DNA from: Anniella stebbinsi
Lineage: Eukaryota > Chordata > Lepidosauria > Squamata > Anniellidae
Length of the DNA: 64,000 bases
Direction: 5' to 3'
NCBI GenBank assembly: GCA_029215795.1
Contig: JARDYH010000001.1
Coordinates: 231,659,654-231,723,653 of the forward strand
The first letter of the stretch is position 1, and every line of letters starts with the position of its first letter. Of this stretch, positions 13,400-24,590 are shown in pieces. Position numbers and translations under genes: made by a program. Under the pieces are notes generated by a model, which ran no database searches, was not told the origin of the DNA, and saw nothing but the letters and a program-made list of their open reading frames with translations.

Positions 13400-13950
13400 C
13401 TACAGAAGTAGAGTGAGCCACACCTGTCTCGGCCACCAAGGGGTGACTATGATGGAGACTGTGTGGACTACACAATATTAATATTATCATACCACAGTAC
13501 TCATGGAAAGAGGAAAAATGAGGGCTGCAAAGACATTCCCAGTTGAACAGGAAAGTGTTTGTATGAGGACTTGAGATGGGGGAGGAAGTGGGAAAGCGCA
13601 TGCCCCGTAGCAAATAGTCTGTGCAAGTACACCGATGTAGGGTTGTTAGATCCAGGGGAATCTGGATTCTGTGTTCACTATGAGGCCCAAAGAGCTCAAT
13701 AAATTGAGTAGTCACCTTGCCTTCGATAGCATTTCCTTCGAGGAAGCCACCAGAAGCCAGTTGTCTAAATATGGATAGATTTCTACCCCTTGAAGGCAAA
13801 TGAACGGAAGGACCAGTGCCATACATTTTGTAAATATTCTGGGGCAGGGCTTTATGTGTCATCAGAAATTTGTGGTTCTGATGTACGTATGGAGCCGTCC
13901 CAAATCCAGAACAGATTGAAGAGATCTGTAGAGGAGTGGGCCAAATATTA
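13400..13950 (-). pseudogene. DIRS reverse transcriptase remnant
   Basis: On the minus strand the frame through 13740-13830 reads FTKCMALVLPF and then YPYLDNWLLVASSKEMLSKA. This is the palm of a DIRS reverse transcriptase, where the usual YLDD box has become YLDN, losing the second catalytic Asp. A stop follows within about ten residues, and LLSSLGLIVNTESRF continues after it. The RNase H region downstream is not clearly readable. The gene is inactive. Confidence 0.8.
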
Positions 13951-15480
13951 AATCAGAGTGATATAGGTCTTCCAAAGGAGGCTCCACTCTGTACAGCTAC
14001 CCCATCAACAGGCGATGCAGAAGAGAACAATGTTGAGTCCGACTGAGAGCTCGCTAAGGATTGAGGGGAATCAGGTTTAGTTCTATGATTAAACCCCTCT
14101 TCTCCAAGCTGAACTTTTTGACACCCCACAGAGTGGGGCTGGAAAGGAGAAGAGCTAGGTGAACGTACTGACGCATTCACAACGGTATCATGAGGCAATG
14201 GTTGAGCCCTGTGGACAGGTCACAATGACAGTGATCTCGGTAGAGCTAGACGGAGTTGCGAGAAAACTTCCTCCAGTGGCAATCGCGATACCGATGGAGC
14301 TGCTCAGTATCGAGAAAGGCATATGTACCAATATAGGGGTTGGTATCGATGCCTGGTACAGGAGTTACGGGCCCATTGTAAGAGGTGTCCCTCTCATAAT
14401 TGATGCCAATCTCTGTATTGGTATGGCATTCTCGGGGGAGGCAACCCAGTTGAAGTTCTGTCCCTCCTTTTTTTTTTTTTTACAGGGACCCGAGAATGAT
14501 GCCCCTAGACATCACAGGCATAAAAAACTCTCTCTGTTGAAATCATAGCACTCCAATTGTAGCAGCAATAGGGAGCACCCCTGTAATTGGCAGCTAGCCT
14601 GTAATGGCTGTTCTAATTAACTTGGTGGAGAGATGTCTACTTCAAGCTGCATGTTAGACGGCTCTTCTTGGTACCAAGAGATTAGTACCAAAAGAGGCAG
14701 TTGAGTCTCACCCTTTGATGTCGATTCTGCCTGCTAGACATCACATCTTGATGTGAAAGCTGCATGTTAGACATCTCATTTTGGCACCGAGGCGCTCTGC
14801 ACCGAGGCGCTCTGCACCGAGGCGCTCGGCACCATGGCGCTCGGTACCGAAGGAGGCAGTTGAGTCTCACCCTGTAATGTTGATTCTGCCTGCTAGACGT
14901 CTCATCTTGACGTCGAAGATGCATGTTAGAAGCTCCAGTATCGAGAGCTTAGACCTCGGTACCGAAGGAGCCAGTTAAGTCATCGCTGCCAAAGGGGCCA
15001 CCCTCGGTATGGGGGGGGGGGGCTAACAGCTGCAGAGGAGTTGGAACCTGGTCTCTCTCTAGCTGTAGAAACACAGGTAGAGAGTATCCAGATGTTGGAA
15101 GATCGGAATGACCTATGGTTAGGGTGGGGGTCCGAAGACACTGAGGGGCTCTCATCCATAGAATCGCTCCAAGCGATCAGTCCCCAGAAGTCCTATGTAA
15201 CCTGGCCTTCTTAGATATCCCTTTCACTGTAGAGACAGCTAGGAAGCGTCCAAATGTTGGAATATTGGAATGACCTGGTCAGAGTCAGGGTCCGAGGACA
15301 CAGAGGGGCTCTCCTCCGTAGAATCACTCCATGCGATCAGCCCCAGAAGGCTCCAGCCTTCTTAGATATCCCCTCTTGCTGTAGATATAGCTAGGCAGCA
15401 TCCAAATGTTGGAAGATCAGATGAGGCATGAAGCGGCTATGTCTCCAGTAGATCGAGGAGCCTGTGCCATAAGTGTAACA
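13951..15480 (-). pseudogene. DIRS gag-like region with internal tandem repeats
   Basis: The minus-strand frame at 13953-14198 reads SPQSLASSQSDSTLFSSASP and a following GRPISL segment, resembling the end of reptile DIRS gag. Upstream are direct repeats: a 15-bp unit (GCACCGAGGCGCTCT) four times at 14784-14843, a copied block at about 14697-14790 and 14857-14940, and units of roughly 150-165 bp at 15063, 15227 and 15379. Stops and frameshifts are many. The function (nucleocapsid-like) is inferred from position. Confidence 0.6.
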
Positions 15481-15519
15481 ATTGTCTGGAAGAAACCAGG
15501 GCCTCTAGAGCTTTTATCC

Positions 15520-15760
15520 ACAGACCTGGCGCCAACACGGTTATCTTTTCAGCACCAGGTCAAAACTTTTCTCCCAGGCATTTCAACAGCTTAAGTTGAG
15601 GTTTTAACTGACTTTGTAGCCAGACTTAACAGTTTAAAATGTTTTAAATGTCAGCTGTCTTATGTTTATGGTTCTAAATTTTGTAAACCACCCAGAGAGT
15701 TTCGGCTATGGGGTGGTATATAAATGTAATTAATAATAATAATAATAATAATAATAATGT
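15520..15760 (+). mobile_element. L2-like LINE 3' tail nested in the DIRS element
   Basis: It starts CTGGCGCCAACACGG and TTTTCAGCACCAGGTCAA, as in the 3' end of ORF2 of the copy at 1-725, and ends with the terminal motif CGGCTATGGGGTGGTATA and an (AAT)n tail at 15730-15758. It lies inside the DIRS element, so it inserted later. Confidence 0.75.
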
Positions 15761-15914
15761 AGCGACAGGTTTCGATGACCTGAGCCTCTCCCAAAACAAA
15801 TTGAACAGAGAAAAGTCTGTCTGCTGGGGAAGCTTAAAAAGAGGCCTTAATGGCTGTGCGATCCCCCTCAACGCGATCCAAGATCGTTGGAGAATAAAAT
15901 ATCTAAGAATATAA

Positions 15915-16060
15915 TAACAATAAATTATATTGTTTTAAATGTACGTGTGTACGTTGTATGTTTTTAATTGTTTTAATCGCATGTACACCGCCCAGAGAGC
16001 TTCGGCTATGGGGTGGTATACTAATGTAATAAATAAATAAATAAATAAAGACTAAAAATG
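15915..16060 (+). mobile_element. Second L2-like 3' tail nested in the DIRS element
   Basis: Ends with ACCGCCCAGAGAGCTTCGGC and GGGGTGGTATACTAATG, then (AATA)n at 16030-16049. The 150 bp between this and the previous tail (15768-15914) are not assigned. Confidence 0.65.
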
Positions 16061-16170
16061 AACTAAAAACAAAGTAAAATAACTAAAAACCTTAGCACTG
16101 TAAAGCTTTCTCCTCAGGAGAAAGACAGAAGTTCCCAACAAGACATCCTTTCAGCAAGGCGGTCGAAAAA

Positions 16171-16322
16171 GAACTGAGGAGAAAGGCGGGAACATGGAGT
16201 CAGTAGACAGTGGGGGAGGGGTTCCCGCCAAAAACGTTTGCCTTAGCTATAGAGGTTTCCGAGACAGGCTCCACGCAGGCGCAGAGCCCATATGTGTGAT
16301 GCACAGAGACCATGAAGAAGAA
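16171..16322. repeat. DIRS inverted terminal repeat, 5' side
   Basis: Inverted partner of 11710-11835, with ATGTGTGATGCACAGAGACC and GAAGAAGAA at its outer tip. It marks the upstream end of the element on the minus strand. Confidence 0.9.
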
Positions 16323-16492
16323 CTATCGTATCAGAAAGTAAACTTGAAGGGGCCTTCAAGTATCACCTCTCTCATTTCCTACCCAGCATTTTACAAGAAA
16401 GTCTTCCAGATATAAACATATATGAGAGAGAGAGAAAAGCTGGCAATTTATTAAGAGAAAGTATCAGAATTTTCTTTTGAATATAAACTTAC

Positions 16493-16607
16493 CTGACCAT
16501 GGGTATCACCTGCTGACTTCCCAGCCTCAAATTTTAAAGCAAGACCAAAGTCAGCAATACAAGCTGTAAGATTTTTTTTCAACAACACATTCTTGCTTTT
16601 GATGTCC
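16493..16607 (-). CDS. ACVR2A: ACVR2A exon 8: catalytic loop and DFG
   Basis: This exon encodes about residues 322-359. It opens with the catalytic loop [10 protein letters not shown], giving the catalytic base Asp322 and metal-binding Asn327. The DFG motif lies in [11 protein letters not shown] (Asp340). The exon ends KSAGDTHGQ in the activation segment. Acceptor TTTTTTAAG, donor CAG|GTAAGT. Length 115 bp (1 + 38 codons). All catalytic residues are present. The DIRS retrotransposon begins only about 170 bp downstream of this exon's donor. Confidence 0.97.
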
Positions 16608-17182
16608 CTTAAAAAAATTAAGAACCAAGGTTAAAAGGTCTTACAGAACAGAAAAATTGTCTGGACATGTTTAAACCTCAGCTTGGATTTATTCATTCAT
16701 CATAGTCAAGGGTCCACAAATATATAGACAGGCATTGTTGTTTTTTATTACCACTGACCCCTCCCATTCACTCAGTTCTGTAGCATGTGCAAAGAGAGCT
16801 CATGAAATAAAGAACAGTGTTTGCTTTGTGCTGGGCTTTTTGCAGAAGGTACAGCTTACTGTCTCTTGTAAAATCCCAATAGGAGGTGTGTCAAACTGTC
16901 CCCTCCATTTGTCTATGAAATAGTGGGGCAGAAGAGAACAAGGTTTCTTGCCACTTAATGCCACCAGTGTTTCTACTGTAGTACTCCACTGCTTTTATGC
17001 CTGTTCGCTCAGGCATTTGGCAGCATATAACAGGTCTTTTTGATTAGGTCCTGGATTGTCTCTGGCTGATGGTTTTAAATTGTTTTGGATAAATGTTGTT
17101 GTGTGTGCTATCTAAAAAGTAATATATCCTCTCAACATTTAAAGTGTAATGACAGCTCAGATAATATGTGGAAAAATCATAC
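16608..17182 (-). other. ACVR2A: ACVR2A intron 7
   Basis: A 575-bp GT-AG intron with no recognisable repeat. Confidence 0.85.
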
Positions 17183-17328
17183 CTATGGGATATAGCTGGC
17201 TTATGCCCATCTTTTAGCCCAGGGATGTCTTCATGAAGATATGCCAAACCTCTAGCCATAGTTTCAGCAATGTGACATAGTTCATTCCAGGATACTACAT
17301 TAGCCTTCAGGAAGTCAGTAAGCGAACC
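17183..17328 (-). CDS. ACVR2A: ACVR2A exon 7: kinase hinge and C-lobe start
   Basis: This exon encodes about residues 273-321, from [20 protein letters not shown] to KPAISH plus two bases of the Arg codon. It includes the alpha-D and alpha-E helices with the conserved [12 protein letters not shown] segment. The exon boundary splits the catalytic-loop HRD motif: His and two bases of Arg lie here, the rest in exon 8. Acceptor TTGCTCAG, donor ATAG|GTATGA. Length 146 bp (48 codons + 2). Confidence 0.97.
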
Positions 17329-18183
17329 CTGAGCAATTAGAAAAAAATACTTATTTCCTCTTAAAGTGTGTTCAGCATCCTTTCCCTTCCCAAACTGACT
17401 TCAGCAAGATACAAACAATAAAAAAACCTAGCTTCCAACAATGCGCTTCCAAATTTAGATCTCGTCTTAGCACAGATTTCTCCTTGTTCACTACCTACAG
17501 TGCCACACATGCACTGAGGATGCACCTGGAGAATGATACTGCTGCAAGAAAGGAAGTTTGTGCATTTGTTCTGGTAAGTGTTAGCTGGGCATGACATTAG
17601 CCATGTGGGGAAATTATCCTAAATTCATTCTCAGTCTGATTCTTTCAGATTTGCTGTCAGGCAAAAAAATTACACAAGAGTCTGCTTATGGAGTCACTGA
17701 TAAGTTAGCCACAGCTTTAGAACTGGGAATGTAATTGAAATTCCCATTGGGAACACAATGACTTGGGTTGCACAATTAAACAACCCATGGTTTGTTCTTG
17801 GGTTAAAACTCTGGGTTGTTTTACCCTCAACAACCCAGATTCCAGGTTCGGAGATCAAGGAAAACATTCCCAAAAGGTGTGTTCCTCTGTTGTTTAGCAA
17901 AGCAGAAATGGGTGCATGGGTGGGAGCAGGCATACTTGCTTGCTCCTGTGGGCTCCCAACCACCCCACAGTTAACAATTCATGGATTGCTTAATCATGTG
18001 AACCGCCTCAATAGCACATACATTTCGGCTAAAATCTCAGTGGAAATTCAGGGACAGGTTTCGATGTCTAAAGCAGAACTGAAAACATTAAAGGGAATTA
18101 AAGGGAAAAGGGGTAATGAAAATTGTTATGAAACAGCTATGAAAATTGTATGACTTAAAATGAGAAATAACTAAGCCAAATAC
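17329..18183 (-). other. ACVR2A: ACVR2A intron 6
   Basis: An 855-bp GT-AG intron. It contains the short inverted-repeat element at 17764-18004. Confidence 0.85.
17764..18004. mobile_element. Short inverted-repeat DNA element (MITE)
   Basis: The left end GGGTTGCACAATTAAACAAC and the inverted right end GGTTCACATGATTAAGCAAT match, followed by CCCATGG/TCCATGA. It is about 240 bp and non-coding. Related elements lie at 25911-26068 and 58080-58290. Confidence 0.6.
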
Positions 18184-18327
18184 CTTTTCATGAAATGCTG
18201 TTATTAGCCATAAATCGACATCAATGTTTGTGCCTCGTTTCTCAGCACCAATAAATTGTAATAGGTTTTCATGCTTCATTCCAGGCAAGCTGTATATTTC
18301 ATATTCATTTTGCCATGACTGTTTGTC
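18184..18327 (-). CDS. ACVR2A: ACVR2A exon 6: kinase N-lobe, alpha-C helix region
   Basis: This exon encodes about residues 225-272, starting [21 protein letters not shown] and ending [10 protein letters not shown]. It supplies the alpha-C glutamate (in NEYE) and the strands leading to the hinge. The phrase [17 protein letters not shown] is characteristic of type II activin receptors, with small changes from mammals (NIDV). Acceptor GTTTTAG, donor AAG|GTATTT. Length is 144 bp, 48 codons, phase 0 at both ends. An unrelated reading frame crosses it on the opposite strand and is not a gene. Confidence 0.97.
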
Positions 18328-19591
18328 CTAAAACAAGAACAAGCATGTTGTATTAAATCTATTAAAAAAACCACAAACTTCTGTACTTTCATAACAAGCA
18401 ATGGCAAAGCTAGGCGTTCTGCAAGGAAAAGCTCCGGCCACGTGCACTCTTTCATTTTCCTAGGATTTCTCTGGCCTCAGAAACATTCTATGACACTTCC
18501 CTCAACATCAATGAAGCCGTCGCTAGGCATGCTGCATAGCAAAGCACCAGCAAAGATCCAGCCATTGCCATCTTCATTTCCCAGAACTCTTCTAAGTCCA
18601 GAGACATTCTTAGGAAATGAAAGTGGTGGGTAGCTGCCCACTAAAAATGTTGAAAAAGAAAAGAAGAAATCTTGAGGGGAGGGGGAAGGAGAAGGGAAAT
18701 AGAGTGTGTGAGTGTGCCCCCCCCAAAAAAAAACACACACAGGGAGGAAGGAATCCTGAAAGAGAGAAGAGGTACGCCTACATTTGAAAATTGTGAACCT
18801 CGGAGAAAGTAAGTGTGTGAGTGAAAGAGTGATATTGGCAGATATATAATCCTAGGGAAAGCAAAATACCTTCTGCCAGGGATTGGTTGATGGAGAAAGA
18901 TGTGTGGAGCAGCTGACTGGCAGAGAGAAGCAGGGAGTAGTTTGGGTTATAGGGAGAAATGAGTGGAATATGAGCTAATTAGAGGAATGATTTGGGTAAT
19001 GAATTGGAGGATGATCTTCCTTTTAATTTAGGAGAATAAATTTGGCACAATTAATTCATTTAGAGGTGATTTGGGGAAATTAATTTGATTTCCTTATGTA
19101 AATTGGGTGTTCTGTTGGAGCAGAAACTTGGGAGTTCAAAAGTGTATTTTTATGGTTTGGGATTCAGACCCCACCACCTTGAACTCAGGTACTTAGGCAA
19201 ATTACTTGTCTCTTGCCTTCTGTGAAATGGGACTTTTGTAATTTACCACCCCCACCATAGCAGCCATTTTGTGAATGGGAACACCTCCCATGGCAGCAAT
19301 TTTATTACAGTGCTCACAGCCCTCAAAATTACAAGTATACCCATGCCCCCCAAAAAACTGAGCACCCCTGTTTTGTGTGATAAGTTTAACATAGCAATAT
19401 ATAGTTCAATATCACTTCCCTTTATATCAACAGTGCTTTTGCTTCTCATTTGCTTTTTAAAAATTCTGGTATTCTTTACTTACAACATTTTGAAAAGAAG
19501 TACAATTAAGTGCTTTCTAGTTTTCATCCGTAACCATTCATAATGAAGTTGTAATTATCAGCAAAAAAGGACTTAAAAGGTGTTTATATAC
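18328..19591 (-). other. ACVR2A: ACVR2A intron 5
   Basis: A 1.26-kb GT-AG intron. At 19235-19370 there is a fragment of an interspersed repeat shared with 44425-44555 (CAGCCATTTTGTGAATGG versus CAGCCATTTTCTGAATGG; CTCAAAATT in both). A short (CA)/(TG)-rich patch is at 18700-18740. Confidence 0.8.
19235..19370. mobile_element. Decayed hAT-like repeat fragment
   Basis: It shares CAGCCATTTT, GAATGG, CTCAAAATT and a terminal ACCCCTG-like tip with the block at 44425-44555. Confidence 0.4.
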
Positions 19592-19735
19592 CTGGATTGG
19601 GAATATTTTCACAGCTACATGTTCATTTAATAACTGAGCTTTCCAGACACAGCCAAATCTTCCCCTAGCTTTGATCTCTAGTAACTGCAGAGGCTTTAGG
19701 CCCATCAGTGGTGACGGAGGTGGTGGTCCAGGATC
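19592..19735 (-). CDS. ACVR2A: ACVR2A exon 5: kinase N-lobe, glycine loop and catalytic Lys
   Basis: This exon encodes about residues 177-224. It starts with the proline run DPGPPPPSP and reaches the start of the Ser/Thr kinase domain. The glycine-rich loop is [11 protein letters not shown] (residues about 199-209) and the ATP-anchoring lysine is in VAVK (Lys219). The exon ends IFPIQ. Its acceptor is TTTCTAG and its donor CAG|GTATAT. It is 144 bp, exactly 48 codons, phase 0 at both ends. Both nucleotide-binding elements are intact, so nothing here suggests a dead kinase. Confidence 0.97.
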
Positions 19736-21369
19736 CTAGAAACGGACAAAATTAATTAGGCTCCAGGTTTTTGGGGTTTTTGCCATATTATAATCAACCT
19801 GTATAAAAAGATGGGGAAAATATACCTTTGGGGGCCAAGCTCTGCCAATAAAACTTAGTTGCAGAAGACAAACAGGAATGTTAATACTACAATCTCAAAC
19901 TATATCAAGAATGTATTAGCACATTTCACATTCTTGTTTGCAAAAAAAAAAATGAGTAACTTAAACAATTACTTGAGTGTAAGATTCCAACAAACAGCAT
20001 CCTCAGATGCACAGAGAGAATGTTGGGTATGCAAGTCCCAATGAGATGAAGGCAATAAAAAATTACATTTATGCTAACATTTCTCTCAATTGTTTAATTT
20101 CCATTAACAATCTATTTAAAAAACAGGTAGTTACTGAAGGACTGCAGTTTTGTGCAGCATATATTCATTTTTGAAAAGATCCCCTCCATATACACAGAAG
20201 CCAAAAATTAGGCAACAAGTGCATCCTAGATTCTTGCCCAGACTGTAAATAAACAGAAGTACTGTTTAGGCCTCTGTAGGTTTGTATGCATCAGGTTTTG
20301 TAATTGTGAATATATGCTTGCAGTTACTCCTGCCAGGTGTAATGATAGGGCAGGATGGTAGTGGTATTCACCCCCACCCCACTTTTTTAGGCAAGTAAAC
20401 TACACCATTTAACGTAACAGTGTAAAAGCTTATAATTCCTCCTCATTTATATAATTTCCTACCTAAGAGTACATTAAGATTTTCTTCCTAGAGGAGAGCA
20501 TTTTGTACACAGATTCTTGATCAACAATGATTATCACTTTACAAACACTTAACCCCAAATCTGCACAGTTGTTGCAGAGTAAATTGCAAGCAACCAAGCT
20601 ATCCCATGCTGAGAGGGGTCACCCAGAGCAATTTGTTCATCTGTACAGACTCCTTGTGTTATACATTTCCAATGTTTAGACAACATAAATGTTACCTGAA
20701 TTAATTTTTTTACTGTTTGCATGTTTTTTTCCCAAAGCTAATGGGGCAATTCAAATCTTCCTTTTCCTCTCTCTGACTGAAGAGGGCCAACAGAGCTTCT
20801 TTCTGCACTAACCCCCTTCCTTTTATCTGTAGCTTTTCAGGCATGCTCACTTCCTGCCTCCCTTAGCCTTTCTCCCTAGCATGCTATTGCTTGTAAGTCG
20901 TTTTCCCTCTAAAGCTCAAGAAAACCAGCTGACGGTGTTCTGCTCCAGTCCCTCCCAGAGGGAGGGGCTTGGCAAGACAGATGTGCCCCCCAGCCCCTCA
21001 CACTGTACTATGATTATGCACACTTCATCTCTTTCATTATGGGAAAAGCCCACTCTCCCTAAGTATACTAGTATTCTTCATGTACTTAAATGAGAAATTA
21101 AACTATGAAGTCTAAATTAATTATTTCACAGTCATTTTAGTGATAAGCCAGAGGCGCAACTGCAGGCAATATTTTCTAGAAAGTATCTACTATAAAAACA
21201 GGATGAAATTCTGTTTTGGATTATGCGTGTTTGTTTGTTTGCTTTGCAGGTTAATAAGAGTTCAGTAACTCCCTTTACTTATGGAAAGGACAAGTTTTAT
21301 TTATAAAACATCATAATTTCACTTAAGCTTTTGGATTTCTTAAAACCACCCAAAATTCCTCCTAATTAT

Positions 21370-22165
21370 GTATTATTTTATTTATTAAAACATTTGTATC
21401 CTGCCCTATATCACTGGGATCTCAGGGCGGTATACAGATAAAATCAGAACAATGTAGAACAATATACACAGCTGAACATGTATTAAATCACTGATGAACT
21501 AAAACCAGTGGAAAAGTTCAAAAGCAATAAGTACAATTAAGAACAATAACTATGTGCAACCTTGGAGAATTTAGCCTTCAAAGGCTTTAGTAAAATGCTG
21601 TTTTAACTTGGCACTGAAATGAAGCCAGTGTTAGCGCCAGTCAGATCTCCAAGGGGAGGGTATTCCACAACTGGGGTCCCACCACAGAGAAAGCCCTCTC
21701 TCATGTCCCAACTTAATGTATGTCTCATGTTGGTGGGACACAGAGGAGGGCTCCTCCCACAGATCTCAAATTTTGGGCAGGCATATACAGGGACAGTTGC
21801 TTTGTCAAGCACCAAGGCCCAAAGCCGTTTAGGGATTTAAATGTCATTGCCAACACCTTGAATTCTGACCTGAAAAGTATAGGCAGCCCATGCAATTATT
21901 TTACAGATGCATATGGTCTTTATAGGATGTTCTGGTGAGCAGTCTAGCTGCTGCGTTTTACACTAACTGCAACTTCCGAGCTGTCTTCAAGGGCAGCCCC
22001 GCGTAGAGTGCATTGCAGTAGTATAATTGGGAAGTTACCAGCGCATGGACTACTGTACATTCAAAACAAGATACAAAAATATAATCTGTAGATATTTTAG
22101 AACCTAAGAGCTGGGAATGAAATCCTGCCCTCCTGGATTCCCCAGATGGCCCCACTGAAAGAGGT
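21370..22165 (-). mobile_element. L2-like LINE 3' end, degraded
   Basis: Tail TTTATTTATTAAAACATTTG and the motif CTCAGGGCGGTATACAG mark the 3' end at low coordinates. On the minus strand the frames include VVHALVTSQLYYCNALYAGL and LPLKTARKLQLV, the same LINE ORF2 C-terminus as at 1-725, with a different downstream part. Frameshifts break it. Confidence 0.7.
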
Positions 22166-24399
22166 TCCCCACCCCTATTTTAGAACACTAGTCTTTTAAC
22201 AGGAACATGAGTGGGACCATCATGAAGACAAAAGTACTATTAGGAGAGTACTATTTACTTCATAAAATTACCAACTTTAGTCCTTTACCTTCAACTAAAA
22301 CGAAGGCTAAGTACATGCAACTATATTCTTAATGTTCATGCCATTATGCTTGCCTCTCCCTTCCCTCTGTTATCTGATTGTCAACACTTAAATAAGGTCA
22401 TCAGGGCAAGAATCTGGACCTTTTTTTAAAAAAAAAATCTCATGTTATTCTGATAAGTGCACTATATCAACCAAACAATAATCTTAAATGCAAGTTTGTA
22501 AGAATGCTGAACACATATGTTCTGGTGTTGTATCAACAGTGTCTTTCCGTCTGTAGAACTGATATTGCTGGTGGATTCAATTCCCCTCTCCCTGCTGATG
22601 CCCTGCAAATTTGTTCCAGACGGTTGGAGGACCCTCCAGAGCACATCTGGGGTGGGGGTGGGGGGTTGTAGGGGGAGCTTTAGATTTAGCCTTTGTGTAT
22701 ATTCCATCCAATTTCTAAGCCTTTTCTTTGCAAAACAGCACATCAGATGTAAACAACTGAAAATTTGATGAGACCTTAATTTACTGAACTATTATTTCTT
22801 CACCTAGCTGTAATAGCCACTGTGTTTGAGGATACAAAAATGCAACCTTCTAATGATGGGTTCTACTACAGAACTGTCTCAGAACTTATCTAAGTGAACC
22901 AACTCAAGTTTTTCCTTTACACAGCAGTATTATTTATGAAAAAACTAGGTCATATTTAAACTACAGCTTGCATTTACTTTACATTATATAGGAAATTAAT
23001 TATCTATTTTTTTTAAAACAACTGCTCCCAGTTATAGGATAGAAAAACACTGACAAACCTACAGTAGTTATAAAAAAGAGAGTAACAGCTCACTGGAAAC
23101 AAGGAATAATATATGTATAAATATGTCAATGAGAATGAGATTGATAATTATGGATTCTGGAAAATTCTGCAAATAATGTCTCTGTCTTCAGGTTAACTTC
23201 CAAAGAAAAGTTTCAATTAAATGGGTGGAAAAAATATAATATTGTATAAACTAATTTTATCACCACCAGCCCACAATAGTGATAGCTACATATGTAAAAT
23301 ACACATGGAAACAATGTATTTAATAAACTAATAGGGACAGTATTAACTAAAACAGTGCCTATGATGCAAAGCACTGCTTGACTAATCCCACATATCTAGG
23401 GAAAAAGCAGCCCATTATGCCACATATCAAACCACTTTAGAACTTGAGGAGACTTCCAAAAGTAGGCTGGGGCATGGCATGAGAGTCGGCTATTCTAAGA
23501 CAAGAAGCCAGCAATTCCACAGAACATGTCCAAGCTCTTAGACATGCCTAAAGTAACACTCTGGATCCCAAGCATTGGCACTATACAAAATACTTTATAA
23601 TTCTATTTTACTTCCAAATTATGATACTGATTTTATTTGAAACATGGAGAAAGTAAAATGAAAATCTGCCAACATTATGATTTAGAAAAATTGTATTTAT
23701 CTAGTGACAATATTAAGAAATATAGACTATTTCTCTTGCATATCTAGTAGTCTCCACTTTGAGAAAACACCAACGAAGGCTGTGAACCTCAGTATTCATG
23801 ACAATATGAAATTTGATTCTAAAGTCTAAAAGAGAAAATATCAACCCTGAGTAATTGTACTTGGCACAATATTAGATACCTGGGTATCTCAACTAGTGAC
23901 ACCACAGGCTGTAGCTAAATAGTTTGGCAACATTGAAATGATAGTTTGTAGAAATACATTGGAACAGCAGTATGTGGCTCTTTGGTCCAAACATTTATAA
24001 ATGTCTGGTCCAAGTATTACCCCAATATCGCTCATATAGTCTACAACTCCACAAATCTATGACTGTAAACAAACAATGCATCTTACCTCTATCATTATAT
24101 GAAAGGCGTGCTTGTAAAGAAAAACACAAGCAAAAGGAAATTACTTTTTATAGTACAAATTAGATACAAGAACAGCTTACGAAATATGATAGAAGAGAGT
24201 TCTAAGTAGTTAACAGATAAGATCCACAATGGAAGTCTTAAAAAAAACATAATAAAGAGCCTACCTACACTACTGCTTTAAAACGGTTTATAACAGAGTC
24301 TCTGTACTGATCCCCTGCCACCCCACTGACCCAGTAGCCTTTGAAAGTAAAAGATATAACTTCAGTGTGACACAAATTTAACTTCGGTATTTAAAAACG

Positions 24400-24590
24400 T
24401 GGGGGGTTGATCCAGGACCTGTGTTCCATGAAAAGTGCCTCCACCCAATTTCTGTTTATTCCCCTGCACCACAGCTTAACCCTTTCAGCAGGGTCCCCAA
24501 CTCTCTGTGTAGCCTTTTCAGGGGCTGTGGGGTTAGTGTGGGGATGTCCACTTCCACCAGCCCAGTTACACATAGCTAAAATCTGAATGC
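24400..24590. repeat. Unclassified interspersed repeat
   Basis: Related by shared words to 5466-5690. No coding potential or clear ends. Confidence 0.3.

Larger units (their letters stand above)
11657..16322 (-). mobile_element. DIRS-type tyrosine-recombinase retrotransposon, degraded
   Basis: The element has the layout that defines DIRS retrotransposons. Inverted terminal repeats lie at 11657-11835 and 16171-16322. An internal complementary region at about 11940-12030 pairs with the outer tips of both repeats. Between them, on the minus strand and in order, are a repeat-rich gag-like region (about 15430-13950), a reverse transcriptase with YPYLDNWLL (13746-13790) and a tyrosine recombinase remnant (12277-12732). 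DIRS elements replicate through a circular intermediate and integrate by recombinase, without an integrase and usually without target duplication; none is seen here. Several stops and frameshifts show it is inactive. L2 tails are nested at 15520-16060. About 4.67 kb in all. Confidence 0.88.

Noticed and set aside
14159..14548. 129-codon plus-strand frame inside the DIRS element
   Set aside because: It is antisense to the gag-like region and has no recognised motif.
17758..18153. 131-codon plus-strand frame
   Set aside because: It runs through a MITE and intron 6, stopping just short of exon 6, without family similarity.
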